Below, in pieces: positions 25,162-35,752 of a DNA stretch of 64,000 nt. The position numbers and the translations under genes were made by a program. The stretch is taken from positions 1,922,001 through 1,986,000 of the forward strand of contig JARWMV010000233.1 of NCBI GenBank assembly GCA_030998015.1. Direction: 5' to 3'. Every line of letters starts with the position of its first letter. Position 1 is the stretch's first letter. This stretch comes from Ceratorhiza oryzae-sativae. Taxonomy: Eukaryota; Basidiomycota; Agaricomycetes; Cantharellales; Ceratobasidiaceae. The notes below the pieces were generated by a model that did not search any database, had not been told where the DNA came from, and worked only from the letters and a program-made list of their open reading frames with translations.

Positions 25162-25706
25162 GGAGAGAGGAACGAACGTGTTGAGAGGTCCGCCCCATGC
25201 TCAAGCGGGGATTTTATTGGCCGAGCGCTCATATCGATCAATCCGACAAATTCCCAACTGCACAGCCGAATATAGTTCTGACATCGCCACAAATCAAGCT
25301 ACCACCAGCCAGGCCCATACTCCGGCGTCGCAACCCGAGGGCAGTGCGCTGATATCCCTCCACCTTTCTACACTGGGACTCCTCGCGCGCCTCCGGCGAG
25401 CTGAGAGAACACTAAGTCGTGCCTTGTTTGGCTACGTTTTCGGTGATATACGGTCTGCCCGATCTGCGGACTGTCAGAGCCCGAACAATGGGCGCCTAAC
25501 ACAATTCATTGTACCCCTGAAGGTGCCCTGAAACTTCGCAAAGGGAAGAGTTGGCAATGTCGTCGTGCCTTGTGTTGAAGGCTAGCACAAGGCTCATCCA
25601 CATCATACGGCTAGCCGGTTATATGCATTATCATGCTCAACAGATACAAAATCTCAAGCGTGCAACGCTTGCAAGGAACCAGCCAGTGAGGGAACTTCTG
25701 AAATAC
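25162..25706. other. Intergenic: upstream of LtrA gene, downstream of polygalacturonase
   Basis: Holds the LtrA gene's 5' flank and the 3' flank of the polygalacturonase, both on the minus strand. No other element recognised. Confidence 0.35.
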
Positions 25707-27074
25707 TTAGAACGATCCGCCAGAGATGCCTTTGTAGTTGACAGTACCGGCCTTTCCACCAGTAACGGTGAGCTTGGAGAAATCCCAAGTGCCTAAAGAC
25801 GTTATGCAGCATAAGTTAATTACACTAATTACGATTCTGAGAAACAAAAAAACGCACCTTGGCACTTGCTTCCGCAGTTAACTGCGACACGCTGTGCAGA
25901 AGATGTCACAGCAATTGTGTTCATGGAACCGGTAAAATCGATGTTCTGTGATAATAGGGTCAGACTTTTGTTCGTATATGCGCCATGCCAAAGACTCGCC
26001 GACATGGAGACGCCATTACCAGCCGTACCAAGAGTCGCTGGGTAAGACTGATCAATGATAACGCCAAACTTCTTGATACCGGTCGCGGTGTTTCCAGAGT
26101 AGGTGACTCCAGAAACAGAAGAGTTAGTGGCGGCTGCCTTGGTCTTGATGCGGAGCGCCTGGTCGTTATCAATGATTTTGTTGTCCAAGATAGAGATATT
26201 ATTGACGACCGCGTTAGAGTCAACTGAGCCGATGGAGATACCGTGACCACCGGTGCAGGTATTACGCTGGAAGACGATGTTGGTGCCTTTGTTGAGAGCA
26301 AGACAGTCGTCTTGGTTGGTAATCACGCTGTCTTCGATAATCAGGTCCGTGGTTGAAACGTCAAATCCATCGCTACAGGGTAAAAGCATTAGTATGATCC
26401 GGACACGCATATAATGTTCTTACGTGTTGTGGGCAGCGGGCTTTCCATTAGACTTGCTATTGGCAGCGTTACCCGCGGCTGTTCAGTCCAGGATTAGTAT
26501 GCACAGCTTTGGCATTGCTGGTGCGGAGGCTCACAGTTATCAATAGTCAACTTGGACATTGTCAACGGTGCTGGGTTGGAAACGCTGTACACATGAGCAG
26601 GAGAGTTGACGACTTTGACGTTCGTATAAGTGCCAGACATCTTGATTTTCATCATAGGATGGGGCTTGGTCACTCCGCCATTGCCACCAAGGCCGTCCCA
26701 ATACGACGGGCCGTTTCCGTCGAAAGTGTGACCATTGCCGTTAACTATCACAGAACAAAATATCAGCTAGATTTATTACTGTATGCGTAAGAGTACTCAC
26801 AAACGACGTTGGTTCCTTGGATCGAGAACAAGGGCCCGGCCCAATTGGCCACTCCAAACTTGATGTCACCCAGAAGGTTCACGGTTGTGCCAGACACGAG
26901 GGAGAGAGCGAAAGTCTTTCCAGCTGGGACTGTGAAGCTGTTAATGTTGATAGTTGTACACTTTTGGGCAGCAGCCACGTCGTTGAGGGACGAAATGGTT
27001 CCTGTGCAACGCCCAAAGGGGGTGGCTGTGGCAAGCAAGGGAGCGAATGCGAGTGCGAGGGTGGTGTAGCGCAT
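25707..27074 (-). CDS. Secreted endopolygalacturonase (GH28)
   Basis: Six exons (27074-26801, 26744-26535, 26478-26424, 26372-26000, 25945-25858, 25792-25707) give 361 residues. A signal peptide (MRYTTLALAFAPLLATATP) is followed by the beta-helix. The GH28 catalytic set is complete: NQDD, then GGHGISIGS, then RIKT, with DGFDV and SYPATLG blocks between. The enzyme hydrolyses internal alpha-1,4 bonds of polygalacturonan in plant pectin outside the cell. The fourth intron begins GC rather than GT (GCGAGT at 25999) and ends CACAG; using it restores SMSNIDFTGS as expected for the family. Length is usual for fungal endo-enzymes. Confidence 0.95.
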
Positions 27075-27942
27075 ATTGTAAACTTATGTTTTTGTGAACG
27101 AGTGTAGGGGCAGTCGATGCCGGACGATGGGTGGGAGTAGAAGGTGGAGAAAAAGAAAAAGAAAGAGGTTGCTGTTGTGATAGGATGCAATCGCGATGTG
27201 GTAGTTTTATACGGCGGCATGCTCATATATTGGCATGGGACTTCCATTTTAATTTCGAGTTGTTGTTAGCGGGCCGTTCGGGCAGCGTATCCATGCATGA
27301 TCAAAAATAGCGTCAAGTTTATGAAAATGCAAATATCGCGTGTATGGAAGAGGAAAGGGAGCATTAATAACGGCAGGAAACATCGAGAAGCACGATATAA
27401 GAGTGGAAGAACGCTGACCATGCCAGGAACCATGAGCTGAGAGCACATCATACACCAAGTTCACGCGGCCGTTGTCAAGTAACTCGGCCCGGATCATCAA
27501 CCGCCTCGCGATGTAAACAGTCGTTGTAATATACCTAATATTTTCTTGGCTCGTGATTGACAACTTGTTGCTATCATCTGGCCGATTGCGGTAAATGATG
27601 GTATGGAAACTGGGTTGTACGTACAAAGGCACCTCATTGCTGCGCAGTCCGGATATGGAGCCTCGAGAATACCGGACAGGGGTAATTTGTCTTGAAACGA
27701 TATCTCAACGTATGAAGAGGAACATTTGTAATAGCTCGAAGCGACTCATCGCGAAACGAAATGCATACATACAAGCGAAGATTAGGATAGGTTCGATGAC
27801 CGGAAGAAATGCATGTTCTAGTCAGGTGGAAAGGAGGATGGAGAAGCCTGTCTCGTGGGGAAAATAGTTCATTACAAAGGAGGACAAACGTCTATGCTTA
27901 CAAGGGCAAAATAGCTAGTGCAGGACAAATATCGGCTCTACT
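27075..27942. other. Intergenic, no gene supported
   Basis: 5' flank of the polygalacturonase and 3' flank of the HMG-box gene. Open frames at 27249-27632 lack family features. Confidence 0.35.
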
Positions 27943-30277
27943 CTAGTACGAAGGACCAACCAAAACGGATCCAAGGCGTTGTAGAGATTCGTCATCACAA
28001 CGGATCATATCTATATTTTGGTAATCTGGCACCGATCCATATGCCATATGCCAGTCGTAGGGACCGGTTGAAGCGGGAGACGATGCCAAATCTTGTGTGA
28101 AGTTTATGGATCGGTAGTCCACCTCCTTGGGCATAGGACAGCAGTCCAAGTTCGTTGTGCCAGGAGTTCCGGGGATGGGTGAACAGGCCTCCCCAGCAGG
28201 CGTCGCATATGTCGAGTGTAGCGTGGACTGTTGGCATCACCAAATAAATATTCAGCAAAGGAGGAGATATGAACAAACCTACGTCATCCCTACTCAAGAT
28301 ATCTGGTGGATACAATGGCGAAAGGTCAATAGGTTCCAATAGATGATCCATCCCATGCGTTACCCCGATGCCGTAGAGCAGGAATGGCAGAGTGGCGTGG
28401 GGGGATGCTTGTTCCGGGGGTGGGTAATGGATGTGTGAGCCGATGCTTGGGCTATAAGGGAATTCGGATGGAGAAACAGATGGAGAACAATAGGTAATAT
28501 GGTTGAATGCGTCTGGGCCTTGAGAACATCGTAAAAATTTGCCTTCATCCCCGGTAGGGCGAGCGCTGGACACATGGCGAACATAAGGAGTCGGGGACAT
28601 GCTGAAGGATCGAAGAGGGAGAGGCGCAGTTTTAACGGCAGAATCGGATTGAGATGGCTCAATGATCTGCAGGTGGGGATGTGCATCAAACACTTGATAG
28701 ATAGGGGGTGGGAGGGACGCAGGTACGGACGAAGCGCGGCGATGAGGCCAACCGCGGTCCTCTTTCTCTGTGTAGTTCGGCTCCTGTGCACAAAAGGGGT
28801 TTGATGGAATAGCCGCGGTTATGGCAAGATCATTGGAGCTATCTTTGTCAGACGAACAAGGAGTTTCGGTTGGACTGCCACACGTGGGCATGGTGTCACA
28901 AGGAGACGACCTAACGTCTCGAGTTTGAGGAGGGATCGAGGTGGCGAGGGATGTGGGCTGGGCATCAAGCTCTCCGAGCGCACGCAAGACATCGACGTTC
29001 GTATGAAAGTGACCTTGTTGACCAGGCGCATTGTCGTTCAGAGAACTCAGCTGTGGAGTGCCGATCATCGCACTCTCTCGGTCCAATCCAAGTCGTTGAG
29101 CTTCTTGTTCCAATTGCTCACCGACCACGCCTTTTTGGACAAGCTCGGCAACGCGCGCGCAGCGTGTACGGTCTTTTCTGCGTTCCTCCTGGTCGATAAA
29201 CCGAGTCTTCTCACAGTCCACGAATTCCAAGCCTCCTCCTTCGACTCGAACAAGACTACCGACCATCTCACGGGGCGAGTCGTTTCCCATACCAAGAGAA
29301 GACGAGTAAGGTGACCTCAAAACTCCAGTAGCCCGGCACTTGACCCGACGCTTAACGATTCCTTGGAGCTTGGCTGGTTTGTACTGATAGTTAGGGTACA
29401 TCCGACTGTGTTTCTCCTAACTGGGGATGAACACTCGTCAAGGATGGCTAGCAGATTATTTACCTTTTCGACGTCAGCCTTTTGCTCCCAATGTAGCCGC
29501 TCAGCCGGGGGGAGGCTGTTCCATATCTCTCCGATGATCTATAGCCGCGTTTAGTGGACGAAGGCCAAGATTCAATTGAGAACTTACTTTGCTGATATGC
29601 CGGTGGTCGTTCTCAATATTGCCCTAGTTAACGTCATTGAAACATCATAATGCCTATTAGGACCTACCTCGACTTTGCCAGGGATCAGTTGAGCAGCCAC
29701 ATAGTGCGAACGGAAAAGGATAAACGCGTTCCGGGGCCGGGGGATGTGACCAGCTGGGCGACGGCGGCTGTGGGATTTCTTGGCTGGTGGTTCTGACAGC
29801 GTGGAGGGTTCGATAAAGTACGGTGAATGAGCCGAAATATCTGGTGATGGAACCGCACTTGGATTTGAGAGCGCGGTTGTTGTCAAGAGGCTGGATGGGT
29901 GCGTTGGGCTATTGGCGAAGGTAGATGTTGCGTACATCGGCTCGAGTTGGGGTTCGAGAACCTGGCATTGGAATTGGGCAATACCAGAGTTAAGACTGCC
30001 TTGGGGCCATACTATATAGATGCGGGGATACTGAGTTAGCGAACAGTTCCTCGGTAATAAATATGGCCTTCTTACCGTCCAGATGAGTAGCATCGTGATC
30101 CCAGCATAGTGCCATGAATTCTGAGTGTCGTATAATTGTCGCGTTGCGTGTTGGGAACAAAATGATAGCCGAAATACTATGTGAACGATGCTTGAAAATC
30201 GCAGCCGGAGATGAGAACTGTAGAGGTGGATGGACGGTGTCAATCAAAGCCACTGGGTCCAATCCGGGAGTTGACAT
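27943..30277 (-). CDS. HMG-box transcription factor (mating-type/Ste11-like HMG class)
   Basis: Six exons (30277-30076, 30011-29668, 29623-29588, 29538-29464, 29416-28283, 28227-27943) give about 691 residues. One HMG box spans roughly residues 160-245: HIPRPRNAFILFRSHYV, then DHRHISKIIGEIWNSLPPAER, then KHSRMYPNYQYKP. The RPRNAFILFR start is typical of the sequence-specific MATA/Ste11-like class, which bends DNA in the minor groove. The rest is Ser/Pro-rich and probably disordered, with NLS-like basic runs (KKSHSRRRPAG, VKRRVKCR). The box is split by three introns. The first exon beyond MSTPGLDPVALIDTV is less sure; an extra intron (GTATTT donor) could shorten it. In basidiomycetes relatives regulate mating and fruiting, which is only inference here. 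Confidence 0.85.
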
Positions 30278-31996
30278 ACGAATTCCGGCGTTGGTCGGAA
30301 ACAGAAGTGGGCAAGGCAGAACGAACGACGCTTTGGCCTAAGACCGAAGGTGAGCTTTTGTATCTTTTTGGCGGGAGTGGAAATCAGCCTAAGGAACGAA
30401 TCAGTCGCTTAGCGAGTGTCACGAAAAGCAAGAGAACTAGGATTTGTGCCGAAAGAACGGTCGGTGGAGGAGGCGACTGTCGATTGCTTGCAAATTGAAG
30501 CGGAGTTTCAATTGCAGATCATTTTAGTGTTCATACTGACGTCCTTTGCAGGATGTTTTGATGAACTGAAAGGTTTTATTCACTTATAGAAGAGGCATCC
30601 TGACGCGAACGGGATAATATCAAGAAGGATGTAGTGAATTGATGTCGAGTGATCAAGCCATTCCTCTCCAATCATCCGCATGTTCGTTCTCGCGATTCTA
30701 AGCCACCCGCTCGGTTCCTGATGAGCCTTCTGAATCAAAGTAGTTCCTTGATATTTAAAGAGATAGAACATTTCCCAGCTCCCGACGAAATAGTCGTCTA
30801 ATCCAAGACCTTGGTGCAAGACTCCCGCATTTAGTAACGATCCCCGCTTTCGAGAGTTTTTTTGCCAGAACAACGATTGTGGTTTTCCGGCTGACTGGAA
30901 ACCGCAGGAGCTACTCAAGGGTAATCCATTGTTGTAACCAAGCCCGAGAGTGTTGGAGTGTCTCCAAAGAAAAAGCAGATAAATCGAGCGTAAAACCGCG
31001 GCGAGCTCAAAACGTTCCTCACATCTCCATTTCACCCGACGGGCTACCTGGAGTATCGGGATCCACTCCTCGATTGACGGAAGCCGGTAAATATATGCCG
31101 AGATCGATCCAAGAATCGGTCAAATGCAGGATGCTTCGTTTCAGTTCCAGTTGGCCCCGGATGCTCAGCAGCTCCGTGGCCAACTTGGTGGATTAATTCC
31201 GGATCATTATTTATCGCGGGCGTTCCTGGTAATAGAAAAAACAGCTTCCCATCCTTTCGGCCGCTTACCCCACGTCCAAGTACTACCCGGCCTATATCAC
31301 AGCTGTGAAATATCACGCAACCGGGTACAGAACCTAAAACGCAAGAAACCTGTGGGTAAGAGCTCGAGTCCCTATTCTCGATCGGGGTTCAGGAATCGGG
31401 TCACATAATTCCGAATTTACCCATTTAGGATTCCCATTATCAGGCCACGCATTCGTGAAGCAGGACCAGGAGAGCGACCTTTGTGGAGTAATTATAGTTG
31501 CGGAATAGTGCTGATCGTAATTTTTGCAACTGTCATTTAGGATTCAGCAGAACCGTGCCACCGTGGATTTAACCACTACTTATCTTTATCCTGCTTTATT
31601 CTGTGTGGCGCATTAGACTCCTTGACCATCGAGAAGCACAACGGAAAACAACATCAGAGCGCCACAACTCAGGGTGAGATCACGCCGTAACCCTCAGGAC
31701 CCAGACTAAACCGAGCAGGAAAAATCCGGGATATAGAACGGAACAAGTGCGCCGACTACCAAAGCGTGACCATCTACCGATCTTTTGCAACACGGAGTTT
31801 CACCAACTAGTCCAACACTACAATCACAGCTCGTCGGATGGTGTCCAATCAGTAGAAGCGACAAGCCGAGGGGAAAGCAAAAGGGAATAGCTCCGACTGA
31901 GTAATCCACGTGTGCGAACGCAAGGAATGTATGATCGTGAAATTAGACCGAAAATCAAAACAGGCAAAAGAGACACCAGCTTTGATACAAGGTATA
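30278..31996. other. Intergenic, 1.7 kb; one unassigned open frame
   Basis: Upstream of the HMG gene and downstream of the ATL gene. The longest open frame (31035-30580, minus, 151 codons) starts with ATG but has no recognisable domain or splice context. I do not count it as a gene. Confidence 0.35.
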
Positions 31997-32489
31997 TCAA
32001 GAATCATCGAGATCATCGTCGATAGGAGCTGGGTCCGGAAACCAGCCGTATTCGCCAAGGTTCACTCGCATGAGACCTCCAGCCATACCAGGGGCATTAA
32101 CTTGCACGCCTTCAGCTTCAAGTGCCTGCCTCTGTCGGTCTGCTCCAGTTGTGCCAGGTCCCCGGGATGAAATTGTCCCGTTGCTGGCGATGACGCGCTG
32201 CCATGGGATATCGGTAACCTCGGGAAGAAATTTCAGAGCTAAGTAACGAAACGTATCCAGTGATCGTGTTGGCAAGAAAGGGGAGGTATGGGCGGACCTT
32301 GTCCAACGTGGCGAGAGTGCCGGGGCATACCAATCAATTTTGCGATGTGTCCGCTAAGCATCGGAGAATAGGGGTCAAAAAGACCTTGAGCGCATATGTA
32401 CTACAAGCAACTCACTAGCTAGTCACTTTACCGTGCGGTATATCTCGAACAGCAGAGTAGACTTTTTCGTGAAACTCGGCTGCATCCAT
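31997..32489 (-). CDS. Alkyltransferase-like protein (ATL, O6-alkylguanine sensor)
   Basis: Three exons (32489-32416, 32353-32298, 32238-31997) give 123 residues. The fold is the DNA-binding half of O6-methylguanine methyltransferases: FHEKVYSAVRDIPHGKVTSYG, GHIAKLIGMPRHSRHVGQA, then IPWQRVIASNG. True methyltransferases have PCHRV at the last site; here the acceptor Cys is Trp (PWQRV), which defines ATL proteins. In S. pombe Atl1 flips and flags alkylated guanines and channels them to nucleotide excision repair without removing the alkyl group. Length agrees with the ATL family (about 100-130). The C-terminus is acidic (PIDDDLDDS). The ATG has a good context and no earlier in-frame Met. Confidence 0.93.
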
Positions 32490-32574
32490 GGCGATGGCGG
32501 TTCACCTCACAAGCCGAACAATTGACTCTGTTGGGGTTTGTGGGGGCACGTAATATCCTGTGATCACGTGTCAA

Positions 32575-33108
32575 TCACCGCGCTTTGTTTGGCCACCGCC
32601 AGCCATCATTTCCACAAACTTTGCTCATGCGCTCTGGCCGGTGAATCGAGGCCATCCAATATTCATATTTGATTATTTTCGATGCAGCGAATTCGTTCTT
32701 CCAAGTCCAACAAACGCATACAACTTGTAAACACCAAGTTTGGGCGTGAACACTAGAATGATACCTGGATTGAAAACGTAATCCGGGCGACCAAACAGAT
32801 GCAATTTCCGTCGAGCGGACTTGACAGTGCAATTCTTCGGCTTTGACGGCCTTGTCAACGATTTGCACTTGGGGATACAGCAGTGACAATCCACTACGGG
32901 AGATGAACTTTGGGGTCGCGCAAGGACGTTGCGCGACACACGACCATAATTCAGTTAATCCGGAACCTACTCGATGAAATCCTATTTCTAGCTCTTCGAG
33001 CTGCAAAAAGTGTTCAAAGAAGCTAGCTGTCAATTGACGAGGATCGATGACGTGACAAGGTAACTCGAGAATCTTGGTCGTAAGGGGGGTATACCCCTGG
33101 GTTGACAC
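32575..33108 (-). pseudogene. Possible fragment of an F-box/LRR-type protein
   Basis: A 177-codon open frame starts MSTQGYTPLTTKILELP and continues FFEHFLQLEELEIGF, a leucine-rich pattern reminiscent of the many Agaricomycete F-box-linked proteins. After about 60 residues the sequence loses that character, and another frame looks equally good. No F-box itself is present. It could be a short degenerate remnant or chance; the family link is weak. Confidence 0.25.
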
Positions 33109-33172
33109 ATATTCACGAAAGTCATGTTGAAGGCTATTCGTATGTTCGCTAAACGGAATTGAGTAGGCTAGA

Positions 33173-33421
33173 CATCTCTATGGTACCACAAAATACTAGT
33201 TTTCAGGAGTTGGGCAGGGTCAGCTATACCACAAAGAGCCCAAATGTGACGGACAAAATTGTGACCGGCACCAAAGCTCCACAGCCAAAAGAGTGTCACG
33301 ATGTGCTCCACACCGCCTGTCCAACTTTTGACAATGCAAACATGGATTAAAATACGCCCATAGTGTCAAAATGCGCCCACTCACGCGGTCCCAAAAAAGG
33401 GACATTGAAGGTATATGGAGC
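33173..33421. repeat. Dispersed ~250-bp repeat, copy 2
   Basis: Matches 10664-10913 over its whole length with scattered substitutions and a few indels, including a 5-bp loss after GGAGTTGGGCAGG and an 8-bp gain after CTCCACACC. Same orientation as copy 1. Flanking sequences differ, so the unit boundaries are fairly well set by the pair. Confidence 0.75.
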
Positions 33422-34740
33422 ATCGATTCTAATGGTTTCACTCGCTCTGCTAGACTAGCTGCAGATATTGAAATCCGAGTAGGTTTCGAGCACACAATAA
33501 TAGCACTGAATAGCAGGGTGATGTTCAGCGGGGCACGGGATAATTTGGTCCAAGTAATTCCTAGGATCGAAAAAGCTCCAGCTGAGAGACATGAGTTTGG
33601 TGGCACTACTGGGAAGGATGTTCAGGAGGTCGGCTTGATTGAATTAGAGAAGCCCAAGACATTTCAACGAGGGGAACAATTCGTGACACCGTAATTGTTT
33701 GCAACCAGTCCACAATGTATGCACATCAAGCAAAACAGGACTTTGCAGCCCTTACAATGAGATCAATTGTAGGGCCTCCAAGTTAGCGTACAGAATAGTG
33801 AGGTTCCCGAAGGACCGAGTAACGCGCAAAGTCCTGAAAGTCCTGAAATAGACAGTTGGGGGTGACCTAGGGGGCATCCTCGAAAGTTTCACAGACTTTG
33901 TTAGTAGAATAGTGAACCTTGGGGGCAAATGACAAAGAGTGGACCCAGTGGACTTATCGAGCAGCTTGTTTACAACCATCAGTTTCCTGGGTAATTAGAC
34001 TTACCAAAATTTAGCATGGTTCTCTATCCTAAAGCCAGTAACCGCAGGAGAGGAGCACGAATCCATGGAGATCTTGACATCCCGATAACTCTCGTATCCT
34101 GAGAAATGTCAGACTAGTGTCTCAAGGTTGGGCAGCAGGGTTCCACTTTGGCTTAAGATAGTAATGTTTATATACAAATGTGTTTCGGTGCAAGTTGTCT
34201 GGAGAGAGCATCCCAAGGCTTTTGACCAAAGGCCCATAAATGCAAAGACGACTCGTACGTTCACCCATCAGCTCTGCTTGAGTTCAGTCCACACAGATGC
34301 GCTATTCAGATGGGGAGAGACTAAACATGTCGATAGTTTCCTCCCCCTGACTCAATTCAAGATGAGGGAGGATCTTCAAGAACGGCACTTCACTCAGGAG
34401 ATTCTGCCCCACAAACGACCCACACAAGGCCCAAGTGCAGCGCAGCAACTAAGTCCAAGGTTAGCGGCGCACAGAAGAGAGCCGCCATGTCCCAGGATAC
34501 CAATAACAAGCTCGTGGATAGCCAACACACACCGAGACGCGTCCATAGCGGCAGTAGTCAGCCCAACGATCCAAGCATCCCCTATTAGCTAATCCCGAGC
34601 CCCTTAATTTTACTTGCGGAATCACGTGCGCACAACAAACCACGAGCCAACCACGCGTTTCCTGCTTGGAATCCCGACTGCACTATGGGCCTCGGAGTGC
34701 TCGCCATCCCTGCTGCGGCGTTTGCGTTTTGGGTGTGGAC

Positions 34741-35388
34741 ATGGGGCAAAGACATCCGTACATCAACCAGGAGCCTGGGCAGAAATGGCGTGCCAAGGCC
34801 CGCGAGGCGGCGCGGAAACGATCCAAGGCACTTGACCAGAGCAGCACCGCATGGAAGGCGGGACAAAAGGACACGGCCAAGACGGTGAGTACTCGTCGTA
34901 TTCCCTTCAACGATGCTAACTGATTCAATGGCAGCTCTCTGAACGCGGTAAACAATTCGGCCGCCAAGTCGACAGATACAACGAACGCGCAGCTAAAGAG
35001 ATCTTTCTCAACCTCAACGCACGATACTATGAAGAACCCCCAGTTCGACTCGACTTGCACGGTCTATTCGTAAACGAGGCCCTCATCTACACTCAAGGCC
35101 ACATTGACCGATGTCGTCAGGAGGGAGTGGGCGAGACAAAGATCATCACTGGCAGAGGGAACAACAGTAAAGATGGGATTGCCAAGGTACGTTCTCATGC
35201 GTCGACTCCACGTTCCTCGACTTCATCCTACACTTGCTCAGATCAAACCCGCCGTCGAGGGCCTGCTCGTCCGCGAAGGACTTGGAGACAAATATGTATG
35301 GGAAAACGAAGGTGCCATGGTCGTCACTATCCCCATCGTTGAGCGAAAGCCTCTTATCAGCCGAGACAATGGGTGCACAATCATGTGA
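34741..35388 (+). CDS. Smr-domain protein (DUF1771-Smr)
   Basis: Three exons (34741-34884, 34935-35186, 35242-35388) give 180 residues. The N-terminal half is the helical DUF1771 module (KWRAKAREAARKRSKAL ... LSERGKQF). The Smr domain follows: LDLHGLFVNEAL, then KIITGRGNNSKDG and the final VREGL ... NEGAMVVTI. Smr domains are found in MutS2 and in stand-alone eukaryotic proteins, several of which are RNA or DNA endonucleases; LDLH and the GRG loop are the expected nucleic-acid-contacting motifs. The C-terminus CTIM is a CAAX-like prenylation box, unusual for this family. An upstream ATG at 34685 in another frame would add a hydrophobic leader but needs a poor 38-nt intron. Confidence 0.88.
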
Positions 35389-35752
35389 GAGTATACCCTA
35401 GAGTACTTTTTGGTTATCCACACCGATTGGTCCCTACACTCTGTTTATCCTCTATTTTCGGGACCTCGCGTCATGTATCTCCATATCTAAGACTGTATCT
35501 ATGTTGGATGAAATCTCACGACCATACAAACAAGTTATGAACGAATCCAAGTAAAAACGAGTAAAGTAAGTCACAAGGAGTGTGAAGGGCTACAGCACGA
35601 GCAAGAGAGAAGAGTGCAAGACATCTACGAGAAAGAAACGCATCTATCCAAATCTCGAGTCGCTGGTGGATACAACTGGAAATGACGAGCAGGGGAAACA
35701 AAAAGACGAAATTAAAGCAAAAAGCGAGGATGTATAGAGTCCAATCAATCTC
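35389..35752. other. Convergent 3' intergenic region
   Basis: Separates the facing stops of the Smr gene and the Prm10-like gene; likely 3' UTRs only. Confidence 0.35.

Larger units (their letters stand above)
32490..34740. other. 2.25-kb intergenic stretch with a repeat and a possible F-box/LRR remnant
   Basis: Upstream of the ATL gene. Contains the open frame at 32575-33108, listed separately, and repeat copy 2 at 33173-33421. Beyond 33430 no convincing coding sequence is seen. Confidence 0.35.

Noticed and set aside
30580..31035. 151-codon open frame on the minus strand
   Set aside because: No domain, no splice support and composition like the surrounding non-coding DNA.
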